DNA from: Nyssa sinensis
Lineage: Eukaryota; Streptophyta; Magnoliopsida; Cornales; Nyssaceae
Assembly (NCBI GenBank): GCA_008638375.1
Contig: CM018046.1
Location: 45,233,206-45,297,205, forward strand
DNA length: 64,000 nt
Reading direction: 5' to 3'
Shown here: one piece after another, positions 37,501 through 48,168 of the stretch
Position numbering within the stretch: the first letter of the stretch is position 1
Layout: each line of letters begins with the position of its first letter
Notes under the pieces: generated by a model
The model's input: only the letters and a program-made list of their open reading frames with translations
Databases searched by the model: none
Told to the model about the DNA's origin: nothing
Made by a program: the position numbers and the translations under genes

Positions 37501-40500
37501 CGATCATTTGTAAAGGGAGGGTTGGGATTTAATGATATACGTCTTTTTAATAGAGCATTGTTGGGGAAATGGTTGTGGGGGTATGCGGTGGAGGAAAAAA
37601 AAAAGTAAATGTAAATTAGTCATTAATACCAAATAACTCTTTACTTATTAAAAATTAATATAAAATATTTAGAGCTAATTTGTTTATATAATATGAATTT
37701 ATTATGTATTTGCTATAAAATATGTAAAATTATTATAAACCATAAAATAATAAATATATATTGTGTAATATCTACGAATATGACAATTTGACACAAGTTA
37801 CATATAATATAATATGAAAAATATAGTAATTTAAATCTATTATAATTAATAACTAAGTATTAAAAGAAATTATTTATCTACATTTTATTTCTGCTATTTT
37901 TGAGGAAAAATAGAAACATCTTATAATTTTGTGTTTTAATCTTTCAATCTCCTCTATTTAAAAAACAAATGGATATTATCTTTTACCAATTTTTAGAAGT
38001 ATTGTTGATATCAAAGAAATGTTTTCTACTAGTTTCAGTATGTTTCTACGGAAACAGCTTTATTTCCATGGAAACACATGAATTTCAATATTCCACTAGT
38101 ATTTCATTTCGGTTCACTAGGAAATGGAAATGTTTCGGCCATTTTGATGAAAACAAAACGAAATTTTGATCCCTGGTTCTCGAATGAGGGGAGGGAGCCA
38201 CATGGGTGCAGTGTTTGGAAAACTATCCAAAAAGGGAGGGGTACTTTTGCAAAATGGTAAGTTTTGATGAGGCCAATGTGTTAGGGTTAAATTTTGGGAT
38301 AATTATGGTGCTACGATAGGAAGCTCAAGGATAAGTTTCCTGTTCTGTTCAATATTGCATCTAATAAGTAAGGTAGGGTGGCGAATTGCTTGGAATCTAT
38401 AGGTTGTAAGAGGATTTGGAACCATTATTTTAGGAGGAATTTGCATGATTGGGAATTGACAGAGGCATAGGAATTCATGACATTATTGCATGGTTGTGAG
38501 GTGAAGGAGAGGGGGGAGGATGTTCTAGTTTGGGCAGGGAACAAGAAGGGTTTTTCTGTGAAATCTATCTTTTCCTTTTGGCTCATAAGGAAGAGGAGTT
38601 TCCATGGCACTTGATATGGAAAGCACGTGCACCAAAAAATGTGTCATTCTTTTAGCAGCTTGGAAATCTGTTCTTACAGTGGAGGATTTGAAGAGAAGGG
38701 GTTCCATCTTCCTAACCGGTGTTGTATGTATAAGGAGGAGGAGTCAGTGGATTATCTCTTTGGTCCATTGTAGAGTGGCTTAGGAAATGTGGAATTAAGT
38801 GTCGTCGATTTTTTGGCTTTATGTGGGTGATGTCAGCTACTCTTCGAAAGGTGTTTTTAAGTTGGAGGTCGAGTCAGATGAGAAAGGAGTTACAGGGTGC
38901 ATGGAGAATGTCACCTTTATGTCTCACTTGGTGCATTTGGAAGAGAGGAACCAAAGGATTTTTTAAGATGAGGAGCTTTCCTTATGGGCTTTAAAGGTAT
39001 TTTTTTTTTTTTGGTATTTATGGCCCTTTTAGTGTAAAGAGGAATTTCCTATATATTTCCAATTAATTTCGTTCAATAACCAACAAAAAATGGTCTGCCT
39101 TTCAAATTTCAAAAGATCCTCCCATCACTGTGTATCCCAACCCATCGACTGCAATTCACCATTAAAAAGAAAAACACAAAAAAAAAGTATCAATACCCAT
39201 TGTTACTCTCCTCCATCACACAATAGCACCCCAACAGCCCATCACAATCCTCATAATAATACTATAAATAAAAAATAAAAAAATTATACTTACTCAAAGA
39301 AGCTCTCTATCCAGCCAGTACAAGCCAAACCTAGCCCTATCATGACTGTCCCAACAGCTGTCCAGTAGCTTTGAACCACAGCCACCAAAACCGTACTCAA
39401 GCCATCACCATAAAAAATAAAAAAATAAATACTAACTCTCTGAAATTCCAATCCAATCCAATCGTCACAGCCCATCCGTTCCCAACATCTGAGCTCGTCC
39501 AGTGAGCTTCGAGCCACCACCCATGTTACTGTTCATCACCGTCACAATATCTAAAACCACCATCGCTGCATCGCAGATCTACGACACCACCTCCGTCATC
39601 AAATCATCATCATTTCATCATCAGAGAAGAAAGAAGAAAACAAAAATTCTAGCAAACTTCAGGTGTATGTGGATGTTCCTCCTGATTTTCATCTCTCCTA
39701 AAAGGAAAGCATCCAAGTTGAAGAAGACTTTATATGGCTTGAAACAATATCCTAGAACGTGATTTGAGAGATTCAGTAAAGCTATACAGAAGTACAGTTA
39801 TAAGCGGAGTAAGGTTTATCCTACCCTCTTCATCAAACATAAGCAAGATATAATCATAAATGGGAATGATATAGAGTAAGTAAGAACAATAAAGTCTTTT
39901 TTGGCTAAATAAATTGAGATAAAAGAACTAGGTGACTTGAGATATTTTCTTGAAGTATGTATTGGATTTGCTAAAAGAAACTATAATACTTGGTTGCAAG
40001 CCTTTTGAGTTTTGATACACCAATTGAGCCAAACCATAGGCTTGGAGAAGATAATGATGATACAGTTATTGATATAGGTAAGTACCAGAAACTTAGGTAT
40101 AAGTTGATTTATCTCTCACATAGTCAGATATTGTCTATGGTGTAAGTGTAGAGACTCAATTAATGCACTCTCTTCAGTCCTCTCATTCAAAGGCAATCTT
40201 TAAAATTCCTCAATATTTCAAATCAATACCTGGAAAAGGTATGTTATTTTCTAGACATGGTCACCTAAAATTAGAGTCATATAAAGCTCCAGATTGGGCT
40301 GGATCGGTTCAAATAGAAGATCCATATCTGATATTGCACCTTTGTCGGTGGCAACTTTGTAAATTAACATAGTAAAAATCAGTCAATTGTTGTCGGGTCC
40401 AATGCTGAGGCAGAGTTTACAGTTATTACAAATGGGGTGTGTGAGCTTTTGTAATTAAAAATTATGATGGAAGAACTTGGATTTAGTACGAGCGACCCAA

Positions 40501-42796
40501 TGAGGCTTTATTGTGACAACAAAGCCCCTATTAACATTACTCATAACCCAGTTTGACATCATCGAACCAAGCATGTTGAAGTAGATAGGCTTTTGATTAA
40601 AGAGAAGTTAGGCTCTAGTAAATTTGTACTCCATTCATAAAGAATCGAGAGCAATTGGTTGATGTCTTGATTAAGGAAGTATCAAACAAGGCTTTCCATA
40701 GTATCTTGTGCAAGTTGGGCATATGTCATATCTATGCACTAGCATGTTGGGTAGGGAGGGATATTAGGACTATTTTGATAATAGTATAAATGTAATTCTG
40801 TTATACTCAATAATAAAATATAGAGGGATATAGGGACTAGCTATGATTCCCAACCTCCTCCTTTGAAAAATACTCTCCCAATGTTCTTTTCTTTTTTTCT
40901 TTCTCTCTTCTTCTCTTGCAAGCCCTAAAATCAGACAAATAGTACATGTCAACTTAAATGGGAGACAGACTGATCATGGTCACAACACCACCCAAAAGCT
41001 AATTCTACTTGAAGTCCAAATTCCCCATTTGCAATCGTATTATTGTTTACATAGACTCGATCCTAAGACAGTAATGATGTGTGAATCAGTGTCCTCCCCT
41101 CCATTTAAATCGATTGGACAAGTAACCTAAGTGACAAATTTAGTTTCCAAGCAAAGTGGAAGTTACTAAAAGCAACTCTACAATAAACCATCACTAACGG
41201 AAATAGTTAAAAGACATTTTCTATTTGTAAGCTGCCCCAATATAATCTTTTCAACAGTTGAAACATGCGGAGAATAATCTACACAAGAAACATGGTGGTA
41301 CAATGCGTTATATTGTAAATCTCACATCTTGGAATGAATATTTCACCTAGAAAATGAATAAAACCACCAGAAAAATTATATTCAACAATTATGCGTGACT
41401 GTTTAAGGAGGCAAGAGAAAGCATTCTAACCAAAAAAAAAAAAAAAAACTTATTTGACAAAGCAAACAAGGTTCATCTTCATGGCAATGAACAAACTCGA
41501 GATGTCAAACCTAGTTGCATGCCCAACTTGCATGCATCCAACATACAAGAAAATGACTATTCAGCCAACCAAATATAGAAAACTCTTCAACAATCTTATG
41601 GTAGAACCATTAGTTACTTCTATTTCCACCCAACCCACCTTGCAACCTTCTAGAAACCCTTCTTTTTCAAGGCCATCTCACTTTTGCCACAATCTTCCAG
41701 CAACAAAAAGAAGATACACGAGCAACAAATACTTATGAGCACACAAGTAGATGTCCAGTTAGTATCCAGTTTATGCAGTTTTGGTTGATAATGAAATAGC
41801 ATCTTCCTCACAGCCACAATCTACTCAATCAAAAAACATGACCATCAAATTGAAAGCTTTCAGAAAATTTAACTGAATTTTGCATCATAAAAGGCACCGC
41901 CTTGAATTTTCATGACAAGTTAAATTGAATAAATTTTGTTTCTTGAGGCATTCTCAGGCGCAATTTAGGGCCCAGGTCATAAAATATGGTACTGTTCTTT
42001 CTGCTTACGACTCTGTTGAGATTGCAATTGGTATTGAGAAAAAGAAGGTTCACAATGAGAATGGCCAAAAAGCTCTCACTGTTGAAGGAAAATTAAATTC
42101 TGCTTTAGCTGAAATCTTTATGTACATAGCACCTACTAACCTAGCAGCAACAGATTTCATGAAGACCAAAATTCATGGGAGCTAGTATTTCTCTTCTTTG
42201 TGGTGCAGTTTTATGTCTCTATTGGGCAAATACACCTAAACATTTAACTGTCAATGTGATTCATTCACAATAATGCCAACAATGCGTTTCTCATTTAGAA
42301 CGATATCTTGCTTAATATTAGATATATTTATGAGTAAATAATAAAAACTTCTAATAGCTTGTCCATTTAATTTGCAATTTTATGAGGAAAAGGCAGATCT
42401 ATATGTGTAGATTGAGACCTTGCAAATTCAGACACCATTATTAGATGACAATTAAAAGATGCATGCACATCTACAAGGTAGGAGGACACTTAAACATTTC
42501 AATGCCATATAAGATGAAAATATACTAATTATGAAAAACTACGAAGTGCCCAAATCAGTAAAGTAAATGATATATGTAAAAGAACTTCTTAATAATGAAT
42601 AATACAGAAACTTTTTTTAACCCAAAAAAAACAATAAATTGATACCATCGGCTCAAATAATACAGAATTTTTTTAAACCAAAAAAAAAAAAAAGAAACAA
42701 ATTGATACCAATGGCTCCTGATTGTGTTTTTTGCATCAAGTGCTCCTCTGCACGTGGAAACGCATCGAGACTTTTTATTGCTTGTTTCACACCCAT
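17406..42796 (-). CDS. ERV41/ERV46 (ERGIC)-type COPII cargo receptor, 11 coding exons
   Basis: Exons in transcript order: 42796-42709, 31411-31329, 31178-31103, 30963-30896, 24239-24155, 23636-23509, 23428-23345, 19598-19452, 18263-18155, 18047-17928, 17479-17406. They total 1062 nt (353 residues plus TAA), all with GT-AG borders and compatible phases. The protein opens [20 protein letters not shown] (ERGIC_N region), with a membrane segment at about 29-46. The lumenal part holds [51 protein letters not shown] and NPLDGT (COPII-coated ERV domain). A second membrane segment (about 307-327) and a short cytosolic tail follow. The family cycles between ER and Golgi and helps load COPII vesicles. 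It is complete and appears intact; it is long only because its introns hold transposons. The first exon is 11.3 kb from the second. Confidence 0.93.
20155..20196. repeat. (TA)n-(GA)n microsatellite
   Basis: About eight TA units pass directly into about thirteen GA units, the same compound type as at 11759-11844. Confidence 0.9.
21715..22110 (-). mobile_element. Ty1/copia reverse transcriptase fragment
   Basis: On the minus strand, about 21905-21720 reads [17 protein letters not shown] and then [18 protein letters not shown], the diagnostic copia reverse transcriptase block. Only this portion remains and there are no LTRs nearby. It is split by a small LINE tail at 21914-21992. It lies in the same orientation as the host gene, in an intron. 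Confidence 0.8.
21914..21992 (+). mobile_element. Severely 5'-truncated LINE tail (about 80 bp) with target duplication
   Basis: The segment reads like the generic 3' end of plant LINEs (TTTTTGTACATGGATTAGCC ... TTATAATATATC ... ACTAATAAAAAAA). It is flanked by the direct repeat AAAGAGTTGC at 21904-21913 and 21993-22002. It is inserted inside the older copia fragment. A poly-A tail plus a target duplication of about 10 bp is the signature of target-primed reverse transcription. Confidence 0.75.
24692..24943. repeat. Direct repeat of about 70 bp, 179 bp apart
   Basis: The block TTAAACGACCAACTCGTCTA...GTTAGAGAGAGTGTAACTTA...AATCCTCCAACA at 24692-24764 recurs at 24871-24943 with a few changes. 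The spacer contains CACGTGTGGCCAGATTTCCT. The layout (short direct ends, no coding) could be a miniature LTR-like element, but clear PBS, PPT and target duplication were not found. Confidence 0.5.
25510..26240 (-). mobile_element. LINE 3' fragment (zf-RVT region), degenerate
   Basis: The minus strand encodes [20 protein letters not shown] and then a frame with [17 protein letters not shown] and [17 protein letters not shown]. This is the zinc-binding end and the conserved ...W-ERN-R-FEG segment of plant LINE ORF2. The frames are offset by a stop near 25962, so it is inactive. It lies in sense orientation within intron 4. Confidence 0.8.
27543..28118. repeat. Three-copy tandem repeat (about 170 bp) with expanded third copy
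   Basis: The block AATAAGTGAACCTCCACTTA ... GGACCACATTTGATCTCAAA ... GGAGCTTTCCTTA ... GATCAAAGATACACATTGTT starts at 27554, 27726 and 27891. Copies 1 and 2 carry a short (GA)n before GATCAAAG. In copy 3 this site holds (TA)n, then a T-rich run, then a G run followed by AGGGGGGAG (about 28003-28092). Confidence 0.88.
28430..28990 (-). mobile_element. LINE reverse transcriptase fragment, degenerate
   Basis: On the minus strand the polymerase box reads [12 protein letters not shown] near 28545-28510. The preceding [15 protein letters not shown] sequence near 28690-28630 is split between frames. Stops and frameshifts show it is long dead. Confidence 0.6.
29200..29470 (+). pseudogene. CCHC zinc-knuckle fragment, possibly from a transposon
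   Basis: One frame includes [19 protein letters not shown] followed by [14 protein letters not shown], a CX2CX4HX4C knuckle. Such knuckles close MuDR-type transposases and some retroelement Gag or ORF1 proteins. Nothing else of a transposase is visible nearby, so the origin is uncertain. Confidence 0.4.
29560..30426 (+). mobile_element. LINE 3' end with poly-A-like tail
   Basis: The plus strand encodes [13 protein letters not shown], then [22 protein letters not shown] and [12 protein letters not shown], the zf-RVT region of plant LINEs. It continues through remnants of the ORF2 end to a 3' region (GGTTGCACCCCTTTTAGCAC ... TATAATACACACTCATTAC) and an A-rich tail ending near 30426. Several stops and a break near 29895-29960 make it a relic. 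It lies antisense to the host gene in intron 4. Confidence 0.75.
31589..35315 (-). mobile_element. LINE retrotransposon with internal deletion (ORF1 part joined to RT)
   Basis: The 3' end is at the poly-T at about 31591-31607 (poly-A on the minus strand, preceded by TTACTTATC). The zf-RVT region at 32311-31877 includes [20 protein letters not shown] and [18 protein letters not shown]. Reverse transcriptase occupies 33878-32763, with [27 protein letters not shown] and the catalytic HLLFADDTI. Remains of ORF1 ([12 protein letters not shown]..., 35250-34680) lie upstream but in broken frames. The endonuclease domain and the N-terminal part of RT expected between ORF1 and RT are missing. The junction is near 33870-33885. 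The element is dead and lies sense in intron 1. Confidence 0.85.
35319..35790 (-). mobile_element. Second LINE, 5'-truncated
   Basis: A poly-T start (35319-35326) marks the minus-strand 3' end. The frame at 35742-35404 contains [34 protein letters not shown] and HLLFSWDGD, the conserved C-terminal end of plant LINE ORF2. It abuts the 5' end of the larger LINE on its left in the same orientation. Confidence 0.75.
36030..39066 (+). mobile_element. Degenerate LINE, interrupted by two inserts
   Basis: The plus strand shows ORF1-like words near 36060-36470 (low confidence). RT remnants at 37107-37320 include [20 protein letters not shown] and [15 protein letters not shown]. Post-RT and zf-RVT words run from about 38180 to 39000 ([23 protein letters not shown]). 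It is interrupted by an insert at about 36475-37080 that starts with GCCTGTCAACAGGTCTGGAC, and by an AT-rich insert at about 37606-38173 ending TTTGATCCCTGGTT. A G15 run lies at 36331-36346. All frames are broken. Confidence 0.6.
39690..40900 (+). mobile_element. Ty1/copia pol relic (RT-RNase H end) with possible LTR start
   Basis: The plus strand reads [18 protein letters not shown], then [72 protein letters not shown] and [20 protein letters not shown]. Further on come [13 protein letters not shown] and [14 protein letters not shown]. This is the order of the copia RT and RNase H end, with frequent stops, frameshifts and a lost YVDD box. At about 40760 a purine-rich GGGTAGGGAGGGATATTAGG may be the polypurine tract and start of a decayed 3' LTR. 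Confidence 0.8.
41925..42185 (+). other. Unrecognised short open frame in intron 1
   Basis: An 86-residue frame ([20 protein letters not shown]... [20 protein letters not shown]) has balanced composition rather than the Lys/Asn/Ile/Phe bias of random AT-rich frames around it. I do not recognise the family. It lies antisense in the large first intron and may be a captured or retro-copied exon fragment. No promoter or splice evidence is visible. Confidence 0.2.
42636..42720. repeat. Short tandem duplication including the exon 1 splice donor
   Basis: On the plus strand AAATTGATACCAATGGCTCC (real donor region of exon 1) has a copy 63 bases away, AAATTGATACCATCGGCTC at about 42637. Both copies are followed by AATACAGAA...TTTTTTTAA type sequence. 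The copy retains a GGTATCAAT donor-like word. Confidence 0.7.
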
Positions 42797-43609
42797 CCTT
42801 ACCTCCTTTGTAATACTAGATTACCTGTCACATTTAATGGATGACAATCAAACTTATCAACAAAAAAATGCTGAATCATGCTTTAAAAAAAATAAGAATA
42901 GTTAAAAGGCACTAGGAGCTAAGTACAGACTAATTTCTGAAAATAGTAAGCCAACATCTTCAAAACTAAAATTACATATGTGAGCAGGCTAATACCCGAT
43001 ATGCCATAGGCATTAAGAGCCTAGCACAGAAAAATTTCTGAAAATAGCCCACAAACATCCATGAAACTAAAATTACACGCTCACACTAAGATCTTATATG
43101 CCTGAGACACTAGGAGCAAGCACAGACTAATTTCAAACTAAAATAACACTAGAAAGGAGGTGGAGACCAAATAATAGAATTCAACATTAAACCCAACACT
43201 AGAAGGATCATAAATAAAACAAATTAAGACATGACAACAACATAACGTGGATTGGGGTAAATGGAATTAGGTACAACAAAAAGGAAAAAGAAAAAACATT
43301 AAACCCTAAATTATTATTTATTTCAAACAACATACAGAAATTGATTGCAAATTTAATAGAGATTTTGAAAAAGGAGGACAACAAAGAAATGCCGAAGGTG
43401 TTCAATTCCAAAATCCAAACAAAGGGCTTATGGGTTTAGAGACCCAATTTTATTATTAGTTATAAACGTAGGCTTCCTTCAAAAGCCCATCAGAATTGAC
43501 GCCAACACAACACATCTTAAAGGTTTATGTGGTCTTTTAGACTACAGTGGTTTGAATTGGGATATGTACATGTTGTGTGGAAGTATACTAACGTTCACAC
43601 GTGACTTTT

Positions 43610-43760
43610 AGGCCTCGTTTGGTTGCCAATTAGGATAATTGTGGACTGCATATCCACCCACTAATAGTGCAGAGACAAGAGTGAGGAGGATTAATAGTCC
43701 ATTTTATATGCATTGCAAGCTGTTTGGTGAGGTTTGGTCTAAACTATCTAATAAGGTCAC
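43610..43760. repeat. Possible MITE end (GGCCTCGTTTGG type)
   Basis: The wording TAGGCCTCGTTTGGTTGCCA, with CAAGCTGTTTGGTGAGGTTT about 110 bases on, resembles ends of common plant DNA-transposon MITEs. Boundaries and a target duplication were not established. Confidence 0.25.
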
Positions 43761-44330
43761 TTAATCTACTCATGTGTTTGTTTAGGCAGTTAAAAGATAG
43801 GATAAGTTACCAAAATACTGAAATGACGTTGTGGATAAATTCATATGTTTTCCAACTCTAGGTTACAATTTCTTTTTCTTTTCTTCTTTTCACTTTTGTT
43901 GACCTTTTCCATTCACAAACCTGTTCGATACAAGCACCAATTTTCATGAACTTTGCATTGGGTCTGCCCTTTGCCCACTACCAATAAAAAAATTAATATA
44001 TCAATAACTGCATATATTTTCCATCACAAAAATCAATTTTGGTTATAAATATGTATTTCAGTTTACAATTGGTTCCAATTTCAGGAACCATGAAATCTTA
44101 ACCAATAAATGAATCAAGGCTAGGTATGTAATTGGTAGAATAAAGTAGCATTGAAGACGTCAAGTGATCGTCCTTGTGTCTAATCATGTGAATCACAACC
44201 ATTAAATTTTTAGAACCTGGTCCATCGGTGGTCTGCCATATAATTGAGGGTGAGAATAGCAACCAAGACGTTCTTCTCGACGAACCCATAATTAGATTCT
44301 ACAGAAAACAAAGCCGATCACCCTGCTTAC

Positions 44331-44860
44331 CAGGACCTTCGGCAAAAAAAATGCGAACAGGAGAAAAGGAAAGAAAAATCCTGAGAAAAAAAATCAGCAC
44401 AGCCAGAGAATATCCTCCCAGAAATCAACATAGCTGTTTCATTTGTTTACGGGGCATTACAAATTCAAGCAAACCAACATAAACATGCGCCAAATGACAA
44501 AAACAAGTCAATTCGACTCATAAATGCATATCGCAGTGAATAAAAATCGCATCAATATGCATGCTCTTAATAATGAAATCCGAAACCCTAACACTTTCTT
44601 CCTTCGATTAACACGATCTAAACGCAGAGAAGAAACACACCTAGCTGAAGATTTGTACCCTAGTGGACTTTTAATCAGACTTACGGCAAAAATCACGAGT
44701 TTTGATCGGTGGATTTTCCAAAGCCAGAGATGCTTGCCGTCGCGGCTGAATGGGATAGATATAAATCCTCTAAGGTTTCGTCTAATTATTTTATACCTGA
44801 TGGTATTTTGATCTTCTGCATTAATTCGCCGACCCGGATTATACGATAACACCCACTTCT
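44331..44860 (-). promoter_or_regulatory. Candidate 5' UTR exon of the ERGIC-type gene
   Basis: On the minus strand this stretch holds the plant UTR-like word GTGTTAGGGTTTCGG and ends at a good donor, GGTCCTG|GTAAGCAG (44331/44330). Upstream of the ATG at 42796 there is an acceptor candidate TGTGACAG about 35-40 bases before it. Together these suggest a non-coding first exon spliced to the coding exon. This is inference from appearance only. Confidence 0.35.
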
Positions 44861-47125
44861 TACCCTCCTGCTGTAAAACGTTTTATAATTAATACACATA
44901 AAAAATTAAAAATTATTATTTAATATAAGAGATTAAAAATTTATTAATTATTATAATTATTAATTAATTAATAAATTTCTTGTACTTTTATTAACTAATA
45001 ATAAGAATTTCTTTCGTGCAAATAATTTTAGACACAATAATAAAATCTTATATACAACTTCTCAAAGACATTTTAATTTTTCATAAGAATATATAGTATT
45101 CAATTTAAGATATAAAAAATCACTAATTTCATTTTCAAGAAAATATATATATATATATATATATATTATGGTGTTATAATTTTTATAAATTTTTTACTTA
45201 CAATACTTTTAACTTCAATAATTAATAAATATAATTGTCAAAACATGTCATAAAATGAGATATATATATATATAAAGTATTTGTATAACTATATTATTTC
45301 TCTAATAATTAATATTATAAATATTTTTAAAATTATATTAATTATTAAGTAATTTAATTATTAATTATTCATCGTAAAATGTTTCTTAAAAATATATTAA
45401 TTATTATATACTATTAACTTGTTGAATATTAATTATAAAATGATCAACTATAATAACTTATGTAAAATGGATTTTAGGTGTTTATATATATAGTTTAAAT
45501 GGATTTTAGGTGTTTGGATATATATATATATATATATATATATTGCATAATAGCTTATTATGAAAAATTTACTCATCGAGTGGTAAAAATTATTTAGAAG
45601 TTATTATAATTTGTAAATATCATTTTTACCCTTTATAATATCGGATAAATTAGATTAGTCGCTCCTAAAAATTTTTATAATTACACTGACATCCTCTTAA
45701 GTTTTTGAAATTACATTAACCTCATTTCTTTTTATAACAAGTTATAATTACCCACTTTAGTCAAATGTTTTCACTTTCATTAATCATTTACGTATAATCA
45801 ATTTAATCATTGTGATCGAGGTGAGTAAATTGAGACTTACACAAATCATTTCTACTTGGTCTCATTGCAGGAGTGTTAGGAGTTGTTCCCGTCTCGTTTA
45901 TAAGCTTTGAAACTTACTTTAATTTTTGTGTTGCATTATTTGATGATTCCACGTTAACATAGCTGGACAAGATCCTATTACATCAAATTAATGGTGGATA
46001 TGTGTCCTACCTTGAGTCCCAACGACTTGATGGCAACCCTTTGTTAGGACTACGACTCAAATTAAGTATTCGTATATCTTGTTTGACAAAAACAAGAAAT
46101 GTAATTAGAGTTGTGTTTAGTCTAAGTTTGTGTACGTTGTGTCCTCAAATCTCATGGTAAAGTAAACAAGCATCATTGTATATTTATGAATCTGGATACG
46201 CAGGTATAAACAAGTAATTATACTTTGTCACATTGGCTTAGGTTGGTTGCTCGCACATTTCTTTAAATAATATTTTTAGTTTTCGTGTTTAAAAAAAACT
46301 TTATTTGATCTTTGTCATTGGCGTGATTGAGCGTTGAACTCAAACATAATACTCAAAAGTGTATATATCATATATGATATTTACAAGCATGCATCACTAA
46401 AACAAGTGAATTTATTCACCAGTGAAAATATCCAAGCATCCAACGCCAATAGGAACTATATTTCATTTAAAATTTAGCAGTATTCAAAACTCAAATTTAG
46501 CTCATTTACATAGTAAAAAACTCTTGGACAGTGGATGAAAGAGGAGTCAATACTTTAACTTCATTGAAATTTGTTAGAGAGTCATACACTCAATTTTTAA
46601 AGTAGGAGTCAGAGACTCCATTTTTTACAGTGAAAGTTAGAAACTCTATTTATGCGGGGGAGTAAGAAACTCCATTTTTTAAAGTGAGAGTCAGAAACTC
46701 CATTTTGATCTCTCCAACTTCCAACTCTTTTACTCTCTCTCAAAGTCTCAAATTACAGATCAAGCTCTTTCTCTCTGAAACTTCCGTCCCTATGCGTCCA
46801 AAAACTCAATCTGGAAAAAATCTCTCTTATTTTTCTCCACTATCCTATTTACAAAAAGATAGAAACAGTATTGGAGAATGGAGTGGTTTGAAGACCACCT
46901 CCCCAAGTAACTCATTTGTTATTTATTTATTTTTTCGTAACCGTAACAATGCATCAAATTTAATCAAATGCAGCTAAATAAATGGCACTTCAAACTAGAA
47001 CTTTGTTTAGCAACTGTGGCTATAAATGGGACACACCATAGAGAACTAATTATTACGAAGCCTAATGGTCCGATGACTAGTAACAAGGTCACACTGTACA
47101 TGTAGAATATGAATAGGTAAGATAG
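44861..47125. other. AT-rich intergenic stretch
   Basis: There is no recognisable gene. It contains (TA)n runs at about 45143-45166, 45261-45274 and 45520-45542. An imperfect minisatellite with the core AGAAACTCCATTTTTTA/AAAGTGAGAGTCAGAAACTC lies at about 46590-46706. The right end is the target of the Tat retrotransposon. Confidence 0.65.
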
Positions 47126-47130
47126 GCAAC

Positions 47131-47757
47131 TGATGCTGCACTTTTTGACTCGCAACACGTAAGGGCTCCGTGACCTGTAGAACACTCAGAAAGATGATCA
47201 GAGGACCACCGGATTGGCTCCGGCGGTAGCCGCTCCGATGCTTAAGTGAGTAAGGGAATTGAAAGACTGTATTGAAAGTCAAAGAATGAGCATCAATTCG
47301 ATAGCGTACCTCTAGGGTTTAATATATAGGCCGAAGCTTTCCTAAGTTGATTAGGATTCGACGCCATGAATATAGGGATATGATCATCGGAGATTGCAGT
47401 TACCTTGTGGGCATTAAGTCGTAGATGGAGATAATCATAAATGGTAGTTTCCGTATTGGAGACTACTTCCTTATCCTCTGCCCGGAATCCGCTAAGGCGG
47501 AGATAATCATAAATGGTAGTTTCCGTATTGGAGACTGTTTCCCTATTCTCTGCTCGGAATCCGCTAAGGCGGTGACGAGATCTGAAGCTCTGGTCTGGAC
47601 CCTGTGATCAGTTCTGGATATATTTGTTTGGTCACTTCCGACCTTATGTGATGATCTGGATGTCATAGGCTGAACGAGAATCATGCTAGCTGAACATAAA
47701 TCGGACTGTGGTCATACGTGTCAAGTGTTGATTGGCCTGTCTTTTTATGGTATATCA
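47131..47757 (-). repeat. 3' LTR of the Tat element
   Basis: This 627 bp repeat matches 58329-58955 base for base by eye except at 47750. It includes an internal 72 bp direct duplication starting at 47427 and 47499 (GGAGATAATCATAAATGG...). The polypurine tract (minus strand, G-run plus AGTAAC) abuts it at 47758-47772. Confidence 0.97.
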
Positions 47758-47772
47758 GTTACTCCCCCCCCA
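47758..47772 (-). other. Polypurine tract
   Basis: On the minus strand the sequence just upstream of the 3' LTR is TTGGGGGGGGAGTAAC. A purine run in this place primes plus-strand DNA synthesis in LTR elements. Confidence 0.75.
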
Positions 47773-47990
47773 AGTCCTAGTTTGATGTAAGTAACTAGGG
47801 CTAAGAGAGTTATGTGTCTCACTTTTTCGCCTTCCAAGACAATCGTTGGGGCGCCATTTATTGCGTAGTCGGCGATTAAGTCTTTTCAAGGTCACAATCA
47901 TACTGGGCGGACAGTTGGTTTTCTCGAGATCATCATTGTTCTGAACCGTCATGGCGTTTGGGCTTGGTGGGTCCCTTCTGATACCGTGTT

Positions 47991-47998
47991 TATAAATA
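47991..47998 (+). promoter_or_regulatory. TATA box of the antisense gene
   Basis: A consensus TATAAATA lies 178 bases upstream of the first ATG (48169) of the antisense gene and within the retrotransposon, close to its 3' LTR. Transcription would be expected to start at roughly 48020-48030. Confidence 0.6.
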
Positions 47999-48168
47999 CG
48001 GGATGAGATTTTTGAAATGACCTTTCCCTCGACATTTTTACTGTGCTAGAAGATTTCATCCGCCATTGTTGGTTCGTGCGATCTTGAAGAATACAGATCC
48101 CCTAAGTGAAAACAGGTTCGATTGATTTTTCCCCCTCTCTTGCTTCTTTCTTCTTGAGTTTGAGAATA

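Larger units (their letters stand above)
31412..42708 (-). other. Intron 1 of the ERGIC-type gene (11.3 kb), a transposon graveyard
   Basis: This intron separates the start-codon exon from the first membrane-segment exon. It contains three LINE bodies, a copia relic, LINE-interrupting inserts and an unassigned frame near 41.9 kb. The stretches 35800-36030 and 40900-41900 hold nothing I recognise. Confidence 0.85.

Noticed and set aside
44508..44852. 114- and 95-residue frames on both strands near 44.5-44.85 kb
   Set aside because: No recognisable domain; better read as the 5' UTR or promoter region of the ERGIC-type gene.
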